Source: Eutreptiella sp. 'Long Island Sound 2002' (Eukaryota; Euglenozoa; Euglenophyceae; Eutreptiales; Eutreptiaceae). Taken from it: a stretch of DNA of 64,000 nucleotides. Below are positions 32,101 to 41,800 of the stretch, piece after piece. The DNA lies in contig OZ038378.1 in the NCBI GenBank assembly GCA_964036045.1, positions 43,543,639-43,607,638 of the forward strand. The letters are read 5' to 3'. The notes under the pieces are model-generated. The model made no database searches, was not told the DNA's origin, and saw only the letters and a list, made by a program, of their open reading frames with translations. The stretch's first letter is position 1, and each line of letters begins with the position of its first letter. A program made the translations under genes and the position numbers.

Positions 32101-35100
32101 GAAAACGCTGGCTGTCCGTGCACAACCCATAGTGGTGGCGGGCTTATGCCGCCCCCGACGTGGGGAGTGAGTAGGGGGACGGACGCCGGATCGTCTTGCT
32201 GCTGGTAGCCCTCAAAGACGTCCCCCAGCAGAAACAGGAGGGCGGCCAGCGGGACGAACGGCATGGACAGCCCCGGGTTGGCCGGGTCCCATCCTTCCTC
32301 CCTGTATCCGCCCACCACATACACGTCCCCCGCAGCGGACTGTCTATTGCGTTTGCTGGCCTTCTTTCGGCGCACTGGGTGAATGAGCCGGTGAGTCAAC
32401 GGACCGGGCAGCTGCGGCCGGAAGACGTCGCGAAGCCCCGTGAGCCACACGTGGTCCAGCTGGTGGGGTCCTACTCCCGCGTGCGGAAGGTGCAGGTGGT
32501 CCTCGTGGCACTCCTGTAGCTGGACCGCCCAGTGCCCAGGCGTAGGGCAGGGGAGCCGCGCATGCAGGAGGTCATTTGCGGGATCAGTCAGGGACTGCAC
32601 TGCCGCATCCGTGCGGGGCCCCGAGAGAATGCAGATGTCCCTACCCTTGAAGGCGTAGGATTGGGATACCCACTTCCGCCCTGCCCACTGCACTTGCGGC
32701 AGATGGGCGTGTGCACACGAGTACACCGACGACGGCATGAGAAGCCCCACGCGCAACGTCCCCATCGCCCTGAGCACCCTGTCCACCCACGTATTGCCAG
32801 CGTGTGTGGCGAATGACGCAGAGGGCACCATGAACTGCCCGCACACTCCGTACTGCACGTGCATGTCTCGGAGCATGGCCCGCAGCTCATCACGGACCGT
32901 CATCGACCTGTGGTGGGTGAGTTGAGTCACGGTCGCCACGACGGAGTCGCGGCATATAACCTGGACATCTGCCAACCGTAGCCCATGACCTGACCGCACC
33001 GCCACGTTGGACAGGTCCTTGGGCAGCTTCTCAAACTGCAGGGCCGCAGCCTTGATGGCAGTATTCAGCTTGACCACCGCCTCCGCCGTGTCGGACAGGT
33101 AGGGCGCCGCGTACCGCACGATGCCACCAACCACGGCCGCCATCACCTCATGAGGCACCGACGCTGGCCCCAGCGTGTTCTTGCACCAGCCCAGCAGGGC
33201 TTCACACCGGAGTACATGTTTCTCCTTCATGGTCGCCATCCCCCTGGGATCGAGGCGCAGGCCCAAGTATGGTACCGTGCCCTTGGCACGTAAGCATACC
33301 CATGGGGCCGCTGTGTCCCCCGGGTTCAGGTATACCATAATCGAGTGGATGCGAGCAGTACTGGCATAGGCGCATTTGCTCACGTTGAGGGACATGCCCA
33401 TGTCCGTGAGATACCGCGCTATCATCGCCGCATACTCCAGGAATTGCGGCAGGGAGTGCGCTATCAGCAGGAGGTCATCACAGTACGCCTGTACCAGGGG
33501 TGGCACCGCGTGGCGAGCATCCCCCCGCGCCTTACAGGCAAGGCTCCGCAGGAGAGGCTCCAATAGGAGGAGGTAGAGCACAGCGCTCTCCGCACTGCCC
33601 TGCCGCAGGCCCCTGTGGAGCCGTATGCTCGGCGTCGGGCCATGCGCAGTGACGATGCGCACCAGGGACCCGCAGCTGAGGGTGTGGAAGAGCCTGATGA
33701 GCTCCTCCGGGACACCCATGTGGCGCAGGAGTAGCGCCAGTGCTCCGTGCGGCGCTGTGTCAAAAGCTTTCGACACATCGAAGGCCAGGACGTGGTTTTC
33801 CTCCATCCCACGCTGCAGCCTGCGCTGGGCCAGGAACACCGGGGCAGCCGCCGTGGAGCCCGGCATGGCTCCGAACTGCCAGTCCGCGGCCAGTCCCTTG
33901 CGTGCCAGAACAGCTGTGAACCTCCGCATGAGGGGGGTCATGAGCATTCGCATGTCTTGCTGCCCCAGCGCTATCGGCCTGTACTCGTCCAGGTTGCCCG
34001 TGGCTGTGCCCTTGGGCATCAGCCAGATAATGGCCTCGTGCCAGGACTCCGGGACATCCGCACCCCGCAGGATTGCCCTGTACGCATGCACCAGGAGCCC
34101 CTGCACCGGTTCAGGCAGCTCTGCTATGAGGGCTGCCGTGACCCGGTTGGACCCCGGAGCTTTGTCGTCCGCCACGGCCTGCCTCACGGCGTCTTTAAGG
34201 TCCTGCATGGTGTAGTCCTGTACCGACCTCCACTCCTCCGGCACCCCTTTGGGAATGTGGGCCCGGACCAGCCGCTCGAAGGCCGGCAGGTTCACTGGCC
34301 GCTTGGCGTACAGCGCCTCCCAATACCTCTGGACCTCGCCAATGACGTCCGAGGCCTCCAAGAGCACCTTCTCCGACTCGCGGACGCGTACGGACCATAG
34401 GCCTGACGGGGCATAGTTCACCACGTTGATGGCCCCCCGTATCGCCGTCCATCGGAGCTGCAGGTCCGGTACCCTGCCCCGCCAGTAGTCCTTGATGGAC
34501 CGGCGCCTGTTGCTCCTGAGGACATCCCGCAGCTCCTCCACGCGTGTCTCCAGCTGGCGGAGCTGTTGGTCCAATGCGGCACGCAGGTCCTCAACCGAGG
34601 CGGGGGACAGGTCGGGGTCCACTCGCCGGAGGTGCTGTAGCAGGGCAGTCGCTTCCTGGGAGTGGAGTCCGGCCGCCGCCGCGTCCCGTTGCCACAGCTG
34701 ATGGGCACGCCAGGCCAGGGCCTGCTGATCCGAGAGGACCTGGTCCAGCGACGCCTCCGTTTCCGCCTGCCCGTGTGGGTACTGCGGGTCCACGCCGGAA
34801 GGCATGCGCACTCCCGTGACCCTGGACACGTCATCACGGAAGGCGTAGAGCAGGTCAAAGACCGCTTGCACCTCCGACGTGCCCATGGTGGCAGTGTCCT
34901 GGTCCGATGAGAGCCACGCCTGTAGCCGCTGATCCCCGCAGGCCTTCTGCAGTACTGCCGCCACCGCCTCACGAACCCCCGGGGAGTCCGGGCGTATGGC
35001 GTGCAGCCTGCCCTGGGCGTGCGAGTAGGCCATCCTGGTGACCCTCTCTTTGCCGGCCACCGCTAGCGGGATGTCCAGGACCACAGGGCCATGATCCGAC

Positions 35101-35852
35101 CCCAGCGACGCTGGAGACCGCCCCGGCGCCAAGTGAGGGTGCTCACGCGCCGCCCACGGGACCAGAGGCGAGTTCAGAAGGAAGGAGTCCAGTCGGTGCC
35201 CCGCCCTCGTGGGCCTCCTGTCCTCCTCCCGTTCCGGGCCTGCCCTGCGGAAGCCACACTGTTCCCACAGGGCTTGGAACCTCCTCGTGGTAGGGTGCCA
35301 CGGGGACTCCAGCCACACGTTGAAGTCCCCTCCGAGGAGCACGGCCCTGGTGCCACCCGCGCTCTTGGCCGCCGCGTACATGGCCACGTCAGCCCAGAAG
35401 GACGCCTTAGACGCCCAGGAGTCGCCGCCGCTACCCGGGCCGTGGACGTTGATGACCGTGAGGGTGCCACCTGCGGTCACCACATCCAGGGCCATGGCCT
35501 TGCCCGGCACGATGTCCACGATGTCTCGAACCTCCTCCGCGGCGAACACGTCCGCCCGAAGGGCAATCAAGAGCCCGCCGCGCACCGCCGCCGCCGACGC
35601 CGCCTGGGCATCCACCCCTGGGTATGTATGATACCCATGGTGACGCCACTGGTTCTCGGAGTGCACCACACCTTGAGGGTCCTGCAGGCCAGTCTCCTGG
35701 AATAGGCCCAGGATGGCACCCTCGGCCTTCATGATACCCGCCGCCACCGCATCACCGTCGAGCATACCTGGGGTCACTGGTACACCGTCCCCCCGCATCG
35801 AGCCCTGGACGTTCCAGGACACCGCCGATCTGGTGTCGGAGGCGGGGCCCCT
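29148..35852 (-). CDS. Non-LTR ORF2: APE endonuclease, reverse transcriptase, zinc fingers
   Basis: The frame opens right after the ORF1 TGA (35853-35855); there is no ATG at its head, only GTG at 35822. Numbering from 35822: APE-type endonuclease about residues 1-240 (SWNVQG, FQETGL, LGGDFNVW, LGSDHGPVVLDIPL); reverse transcriptase about 520-830 (EYRPIALGQQDMR, FDVSKAFDTAPHG, RGLRQGSAESAV, catalytic YCDD near 780, MGMSLNVSKCAY); a region near 1400-1520 with spaced acidic residues that may be RNase H-like (low confidence); a CCHC finger near 1630 (CIFCGGPEEDIGHMRLLC), typical of non-LTR C-termini; and a CxxC...CxxC motif near 2114. It nicks target DNA and primes cDNA synthesis in the nucleus. 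Translation probably needs TGA readthrough or reinitiation. Confidence 0.9.
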   Translation of the reverse strand, partial: RGPASDTRSAVSWNVQGSMRGDGVPVTPGMLDGDAVAAGIMKAEGAILGLFQETGLQDPQGVVHSENQWRHHGYHTYPGVDAQAASAAAVRGGLLIALRADVFAAEEVRDIVDIVPGKAMALDVVTAGGTLTVINVHGPGSGGDSWASKASFWADVAMYAAAKSAGGTRAVLLGGDFNVWLESPWHPTTRRFQALWEQCGFRRAGPEREEDRRPTRAGHRLDSFLLNSPLVPWAAREHPHLAPGRSPASLGSDHGPVVLDIPLAVAGKERVTRMAYSHAQGRLHAIRPDSPGVREAVAAVLQKACGDQRLQAWLSSDQDTATMGTSEVQAVFDLLYAFRDDVSRVTGVRMPSGVDPQYPHGQAETEASLDQVLSDQQALAWRAHQLWQRDAAAAGLHSQEATALLQHLRRVDPDLSPASVEDLRAALDQQLRQLETRVEELRDVLRSNRRRSIKDYWRGRVPDLQLRWTAIRGAINVVNYAPSGLWSVRVRESEKVLLEASDVIGEVQRYWEALYAKRPVNLPAFERLVRAHIPKGVPEEWRSVQDYTMQDLKDAVRQAVADDKAPGSNRVTAALIAELPEPVQGLLVHAYRAILRGADVPESWHEAIIWLMPKGTATGNLDEYRPIALGQQDMRMLMTPLMRRFTAVLARKGLAADWQFGAMPGSTAAAPVFLAQRRLQRGMEENHVLAFDVSKAFDTAPHGALALLLRHMGVPEELIRLFHTLSCGSLVRIVTAHGPTPSIRLHRGLRQGSAESAVLYLLLLEPLLRSLACKARGDARHAVPPLVQAYCDDLLLIAHSLPQFLEYAAMIARYLTDMGMSLNVSKCAYASTARIHSIMVYLNPGDTAAPWVCLRAKGTVPYLGLRLDPRGMATMKEKHVLRCEALLGWCKNTLGPASVPHEVMAAVVGGIVRYAAPYLSDTAEAVVKLNTAIKAAALQFEKLPKDLSNVAVRSGHGLRLADVQVICRDSVVATVTQLTHHRSMTVRDELRAMLRDMHVQYGVCGQFMVPSASFATHAGNTWVDRVLRAMGTLRVGLLMPSSVYSCAHAHLPQVQWAGRKWVSQSYAFKGRDICILSGPRTDAAVQSLTDPANDLLHARLPCPTPGHWAVQLQECHEDHLHLPHAGVGPHQLDHVWLTGLRDVFRPQLPGPLTHRLIHPVRRKKASKRNRQSAAGDVYVVGGYREEGWDPANPGLSMPFVPLAALLFLLGDVFEGYQQQDDPASVPLLTPHVGGGISPPPLWVVHGQPAFSRACAAVHKCSEWAIVLLLPAGPIPDPDEHSVPEVVRMSNVPHDPHVAVTSLRGGGAVEQGSVVVYQPSCSATVWGAEYTTALDAIKSVCGCDLAWRPHAVYRPRVVLSPELTASSAASLGKVVQSPHSDVAWLEPHRYCWVPVATKVTSSDASPQGDDATNVAVASHGIPTWTGAIYGTVPEAEIIGAAAYLLHTPPSACTVHVVDASVIGAHLRRAQEALYRGIKGPTSHLVNQHALSWIVEGLRRLPRRVGGPHHWVVRQSSHLAAVPLEAPDSAAARAMAPPVHLVLPKEHAILLVPGDNGELEPRVPSMQALQQVREIEWRSLAARTRAHTPLAGACEAMSLGAVHHGPTHRNMLRARDGRLSTMQVMRRWRQKLTRVAIPAHPCIFCGGPEEDIGHMRLLCARDEEVAGLLCRRVEEFTAELPLTDRAVEFVAWREHGCRWAESLMAGVVPGDLKRLFAAVRAASSRGPAKARLFVEDMVQIGEDVYARRNHRLTQIMQLPMQDRRRAVYAFLRGDTPFCPPAGRILQRPPWNPFAGLPGDLRATFLRAPLHALLVSRSCIEREEALSLFPHWMAAVAQAFDRWIGSWVARDITAFREWSRVVSAQSWAQVRGTKVRHPDGQSDPWLQVYANHPAVGNVVGWPREVLPVLQQPLCGLPVLAVAVVLDVGTLWLCDRQLRRAVPAVTEQRSMAVLVGSEQLARVQGDDAQGQVTEAMFSLPEGDDHVAADARHTLDTLGLRAVIEARAGGQRLVLASARGPEQDGVVVIGEVLRDYGWELLAHGTRGPKVARWPRLLESLPEMPDGQPILRPVSTWEEARRSLLSSATARTLTGALLGLQDACCDVWQDLWSQCCDGSCVPSRSVLPQRCHGCGETVSVWVHQCASAPLCGTCQEHADRGWPKARWALRHSGRMSSSAWTTIQGGLKSVRVEGVRCPGAPSAALPLMLWWAALEGDSRILWLWHHGGNGDGVVGAGGAG

Positions 35853-38800
35853 TCATGGCTGCACGTGCGGATCGGGGCCCCCCGCCGGATCCGGATCACT
35901 GGATGGAGAGGGGCCACCAGCAGGCTCTGGGGGACCACCTGCATCCGGCGCGGGTGGCTGGCGAGGTGGCCCCTGACCCCGTGGGCCTCCGCCCGAGGAT
36001 GTCGTCGCCTGCCGAGACCCGGCAGATGCGGCGGGCTCCCCCTCAGTCTGCCCGCCGGACGTACTTGCCGCCGTACTCCCCGTAGAAGTCACCGCCCCTC
36101 GCCGCGCTGCAGACCCAATCGCCCGAGACCGTGCTGCCGACGGCGACGCCCCGCGCCCCGCCGCAGGGCGGGCACCCGTGGGCAGCGTGAGCGCTCTGGA
36201 CCCCGCCTGGGCCGACGCGAAAGGCCCCGCCTGGCCCCCCGGCATAACGCCAGCCAGCATGGCCAGCGCCTGGTCCCGTTGTGCCGGATCAGTCACATGG
36301 TCCCGCTGGATGTGGTCTAGCAGGTCCTTGGGGTGGAGGTGGGTAGGCCGGCAGTGCGTGCCAGCTTTCCATGTGCAGTGACCAGCCCCATCCAGCCGAG
36401 ACCAGGGGCAGACGTTGATCGTCTTTGTCCCACGCTGATCCGTGGCCAAGTCACCGCCGAAGTGCCGCAGCACGTACCGAATGTTGACATAGGCGCCATA
36501 CTGAGGCGGGGGGCTCCTCTTGGGCGGCGGCTGGGGCGCCGCTTTCGGGGCCTGCTTCGCCGCCGCAGCCGGGGGCGCCGCAGGCCGCACTGGTGGCACG
36601 CTTGGTGGTTGCGGCAGGTGCAGCATTCCCCCCACGGGAAACTGCTCATCCACCCAGCGGCGCCACGCGTCGGCGAACTTCTCCCGGTCGCCCTCGACCC
36701 TCCACCTGGAAGTGGAGAACGCCCGGAGCCACGGCCCCATGTTCTCCGCCATAACCAGGCGGAGGGCATCTCCTCCGCTCTGCCGGCGGAAGCGTGTCGC
36801 GGCCGCGCCTGCCACGGTCCCCTGGAGGTACAGCGCGTCGCCCCCGTCGCCACTCAGTGCACTAAGGTGCAGGGCCTCCAGGTCGGCGGGGCGGACCGTG
36901 AGCACCGTGCCCTGCCCGCGATCGTACAGGCGCAGCGCCGAGGAGTGGGGCTCCAACGCCGCCACAACCCAGTACCACGCCCGCGACGCGCTATGCAGCA
37001 GTGCAAGCGAGGCTGCCGGCCTGTTGCTGGACGACTGCGCCGCCGGGGCCCTGGGGAGGGCCGTCGCGTGACCCTGCAGCGCCTTGCATATGCCAGCTGC
37101 ATGCTCAGCCTGCCACATGTTGCTCGGGACTACGGGCCAGACGTCCTGCCCCTGGACCACTGGCGGCCGCGTGACCTCCACGAAGACCGCCGGCGCTGGC
37201 GGGATGTCCTCGGCCGTGCACCTGTGCGCCCTGCGCACCGGCCCCAGCCCACTGAGGCACTCCTGGAACACCCGGTAGCAGGCCGGGCCCCTGGACTGCA
37301 GCCTCCTGAGCCGGCACGCGGTGACTACGACCCACTCCAGTCCCCCCGTTTCCACCCGAACACAGGCCCAATACTCCGCCCCCTCCAACACCACCAACCG
37401 CCCCATATCCGCCATGCCCACCGTATGGGTGGAGGACACGCTCTCCACCCGCAGCCACCGCTTGGCGCTCTCTTCCCACGGCTGGGGGGCATGCATCCGC
37501 TGCTGCTGCATCGCGTCCTGCACGTGCTGCAGGGACACTGTCGCCAGCATGGACATCCCCCCGTCCGACGCCGCTGCCATACACAGCAGGGCATGTTGCA
37601 TGCGCGCCCCGGGCAGCCCCACGTTGTGCGGGACGTTTGCCAGGTCCAAGGGCGCGCGGGGCGCCGGCAGGGCCTCCAACACCGCCGCAGGCAGCTCCCC
37701 CAGGGACGGCAGACGCGCGATGGGCCCCATGTCCCTGTTGAGGACCACCGCCGCCACCCACCGCCTGTCCAGCGCGGACAGGAGGTTGCCCGGCCTCGGC
37801 ACCCTGAGGAGGGTACCGACGGCGGACATGAGGGCGCACACGCCACAGTCCTTGGTGTTGCCGGCCGGCTGCTGCACCTGAGCCGCCCGGGCCTCCGCCA
37901 GCAGACGCTCCGCACCCGGCCATCCCGCCCTCTGGCCCCTGGGTGCCATGCGCATCGTCCGGACCGCCATGTCCCACGTGTGCGGCCATTGGGGCGGGGC
38001 CCCCGACACCACAGGCCGGCCCAGCGGGTCCACTGCCAACCGCGTGTCAGGGGCCACGAGGTGGTGGGCCGTCCAGTGCCGCATGTCCGGCGTCTCCAAC
38101 CGGTCGAGGTACACCGCCTCTGAGCCCCCCAGCTCGACGTACCTCGCAATGAGGAGGGCAGCCGGGGTTTGGTCGTGCCGCTGGCCTTCCCACCCCTCCC
38201 TCGGGAGCATCATGGCGTGGGGGGCCAGGCACTGCACCACGTCGGCTGCCAGCGCGACCACGTCGTCGCTGAGCTCCACCCCATGGTCCGCGGCCACCAG
38301 GAATTGGTGCCTGGGCTCGGAGTACACTCGCTCCAGGGCGCCCCGCAACTCAGCTGGCGGGGGAGAGGCGTCTCCGCAGCCCCGCAGCCAGGGGAGTGCG
38401 CCCGGGAGGTGCCGCCCCGCCCCTCCTGACCAGACGGCGGCCCTAAGGACCGGCAGGTCCCGCCAGACAGCCACTGCGACCTGATCGCGCCAGGGCTGCG
38501 GCTTGTTGGCACCCCACTGGAGGACGGCCACTACAGCATGCGTGGTCAGGGGCTCCGCTGTGAGCTGCAACGCCGTCCCCCCGTCGGTCTCGATCACCGT
38601 GCCCCTTGGGGCAGTGAAGACGTGGCCATCGGCCCCACGGACCGCCACCCATCCCCACAAGACCGCCACGGTCTCCCAGCTGGGGTGGTTGGTCCTCCTG
38701 GGCAGGACCACCACCGGTGGGCACGGGCCGTTGGCGGCCCACACGCGCCATTCCACTCCCACAAGACGCTCGTGACCAGGGGGCCGGTACACCTGGGGCC

Positions 38801-41800
38801 ACGCGTCTGGGAGCTGGCGATGGACAGCGGTCCACACGTCAGCCCCGCCAGCCCGCGTGAACTGAAGTCCCCCCAGGATGTCCCCGTCCACAGGGCTGGG
38901 GAGGCGGGCGGTGCGAACTTCCAGCCCCTGACTCAGGCGAAGCCCTGGCCCCTCTCGGTCTCCCAGCAGCGAGACCTCCGGGTCCGTGGTCGCAAGACGA
39001 GCCGCCACCGTGGGGAGATGCAGGGAGACAGTCCACGGCTGGACTGAGACGGGCTCGCGAGGGAGGTCAGGGCAGGCCGCCACAGCACTGCCATCCCTCG
39101 CCCAGCTGAGCGCCCTGTCCCACCACTGCGCCCACGTACCCGGCGCTGCCGGCAACGACCAGGACAGGTACGTCACGACCGCCTTAGCCTGCCACTCGCG
39201 AGGGTCCATGCCGGCAGGATGTGTGTGCCACGTACACACCCATCCCAGGTTGGCCTCCTGGACGGTGACCATGTCCCTCCATGGGACCACCGGGAACGGA
39301 GTGAGCAGGGCCGCCATGCCACACGGCAACGCCACCGCCCACTCGGTCAGGCCCCCACTCTCCACCGCATACACCACCGCCGGGAGTCCTCCCCCTTGCG
39401 CCTTTACCACCGCATCCTGCAGCAACGTCCCGTGGCCCCTGCCGTGGTCCCGGCTGCGGTCCAGGCTGAGAGCCCCCACACGGGCCATGGCCTGGAGGAT
39501 CAGGAGCAACTCCTGGGGTACTCCCCGCGGCACCGGCGGCTGGGGGTGGGCGTACCGGCAGGCATCTGCCCGCATGCACCATCCCTTGGCCCAGTGCCTG
39601 CAGGTTTCCTCCTCCCCCGTCTTCGGCCCAGCCTTATTCGCCACCCCCGGCTCCCTGGGGCTCACCTCACGCGCTTCCTTCGCCCCCACGATCACCAGCT
39701 CCTCGTCCTGCTCCCCGGCACCCTGCGCCTCCTCACCCTTGAACTCCGGCTCCTCGTCCTGTTCCATGGCGACCTGCGCATCCTCACCCCCCCTGCGCTG
39801 GTCCTCCTCCTCCAGTTCCTCCGTCGTCGGCGGCGGGCCCGCAGCATCCGAGATCCTCGCCAGGGCCGCCGCCACAATGGCCTGCACGTCCACCTCCTCC
39901 CTGGCCACCTCCGGCTGATCCTGCTGCTGCTCCTCCCCCGTGGGCTGCTCTTGCCCCACCTCGTCACCGCCACGGCCTGCTTCCCCGTCTCCTCCCACCG
40001 GGATCGCGCGTTCGGACCCCTGGGGGGCGGCGCTCCCGTCGAGGCGCGTGCCCACCACCACCAGCAGCTTGAGGTCACCGCCGCGGCTCTCAAGGCGGTA
40101 GCTGCTGGAGGTGGGGACGAGGACCGCCCCATCCCCGGTCAGCAGCAGGCGGTCCGCGCCGAACACGACCTCTGCACCCTCGGGGTGCAACGCCACCAGG
40201 AGCGCATGGGACCCCAGCGCCTGGGGTGTGAGGGGCCGCCCAGCCTGCTCGCGACGCCAAGCGTCAGCCCCACCCCGCCACAAGGCCACGTACAGGCCTT
40301 CATCCCGCCGCACGTCCTCCAGCCCTGCCTCGCCCATCAGGCGCACCACGGACAGGCGCACCGACAGGGGGAGGCTTTCCTGGGGCTCGGCCGCCCGGAC
40401 ATCACCGGGGTGATGACCCAGGACCGCCGCATCCCCCAGTTGGACACAGCGGACCTGGCCGTCGCCCTGGGACGCCGCCGCCAGGGCCATCTCCCGGGCG
40501 ACCTGCCCTGGGCGCTGGAGCTCATAGCGCTCCAGGGCGCTTGCCAGCATCTCTGCCCCCCGCTGCCCCGTGCCCGTGAGGCGGTGCCTGTGGGCGCCCT
40601 CGGCCGCATGGTACCTGCAGTGCCGCCGCTCACAGCTCCCCAGGGGAGGGGGCGGCACCGCAGTGGGCATGGGCCGCAGCGGCTCGTTGGCCGGGTCCTC
40701 GTCCATGCCGGCGTAGACGTCGGGCCCGGCGTCGTCCTCAAACATGAGGGCCAGCGCCGACTCGCCGGGCCCGTATGCCTCCTCGTCCTCCACTTCCTCC
40801 GCTTCCTGCCCCCCCTCCGCCCCGTCCCCGGCTGCGACCACCGCCGGCGGCGTGTCCGGCCGCGGCGGGAAGGGCGCCAGAGGCCGCTCGTCAGCGCCTC
40901 CGCCCCTTGCCGCCTCCGCCGCGTCCAGCCGTGCCCGGATGGTGTCGGGCAGCCGGGCCCAGCTGGTGCCCGCATGGAGGTCCATGCTGTACGCCAGCCC
41001 CGCCGGACACGGCACACCGGGTGCCACCTGGCGCCACTCCCGCCACTCCCACATCCACTCCTCCACTCCTTCCCCCTTGGCACGTCCCCCACTGGGCTCC
41101 ACAACCCCGCCGCCCTCCGCTGGCGTTTGCGCCTTCGGTACACCCCGCCCCGCGTCCTGTCCCCCCGAAGAAACCGCCTCCGTCGACGTCTCCTTGGCCC
41201 CGTCCGTCCTCGGGGCGACAGCCGCGAGCGCCTGCGCGATTAGCTCGCCGGCGTCAGCCCCTTCCGGCGCTGCTCCCCCACTCCTCACGGCCGTCCGCCG
41301 GTACTCCTCCAGGGCCTGCGCGAGCAGCTCGCTGATGCCCCGCGGGCCAGCCACTGCCGCCTCCTGCGCCGCATCCTCCCCCGCTTGTACCCCCGTCGTA
41401 GTCCTCCCCGCGGGGGCCGCGCCCTGCATCCCACCCGGCACCACTGGCTCCGGGCCCGTCGGCACCACGGGCGGGGCCTCGCGCGGCACGGCCGGGTCCG
41501 GCATCTGGACCGTCCGCGGTGGCGACCCCGCCGCGGGAACCTCCGGTTGAGGCTCTGCCAGGGGCGGCGCAGGTGCCCCCATACTCTTCGCCTCGCCCGG
41601 GGGCACACCATGTGCTGCCTCCCCTTGCGACACCCCCTGCTGCTGGGCGCCCCGCCCCGGTCCTGGAGCCGGCACCGGCACTGGCACCGACACGGCGTGC
41701 TGAGGCATCGGCCGTGAGTGCCGCCGGGGCGGGGGGCGAGGGCATTCCACATGCAGGTGCGGACTGTGATGGTGATGGTGACGGTGAGGGTGGACGGGGT

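Noticed and set aside
35820-35822. GTG at 35822 as the real start of ORF2
   Set aside because: Eukaryotic GTG starts are rare and the APE motif begins only three codons later; the frame is continuous with ORF1 apart from one TGA.
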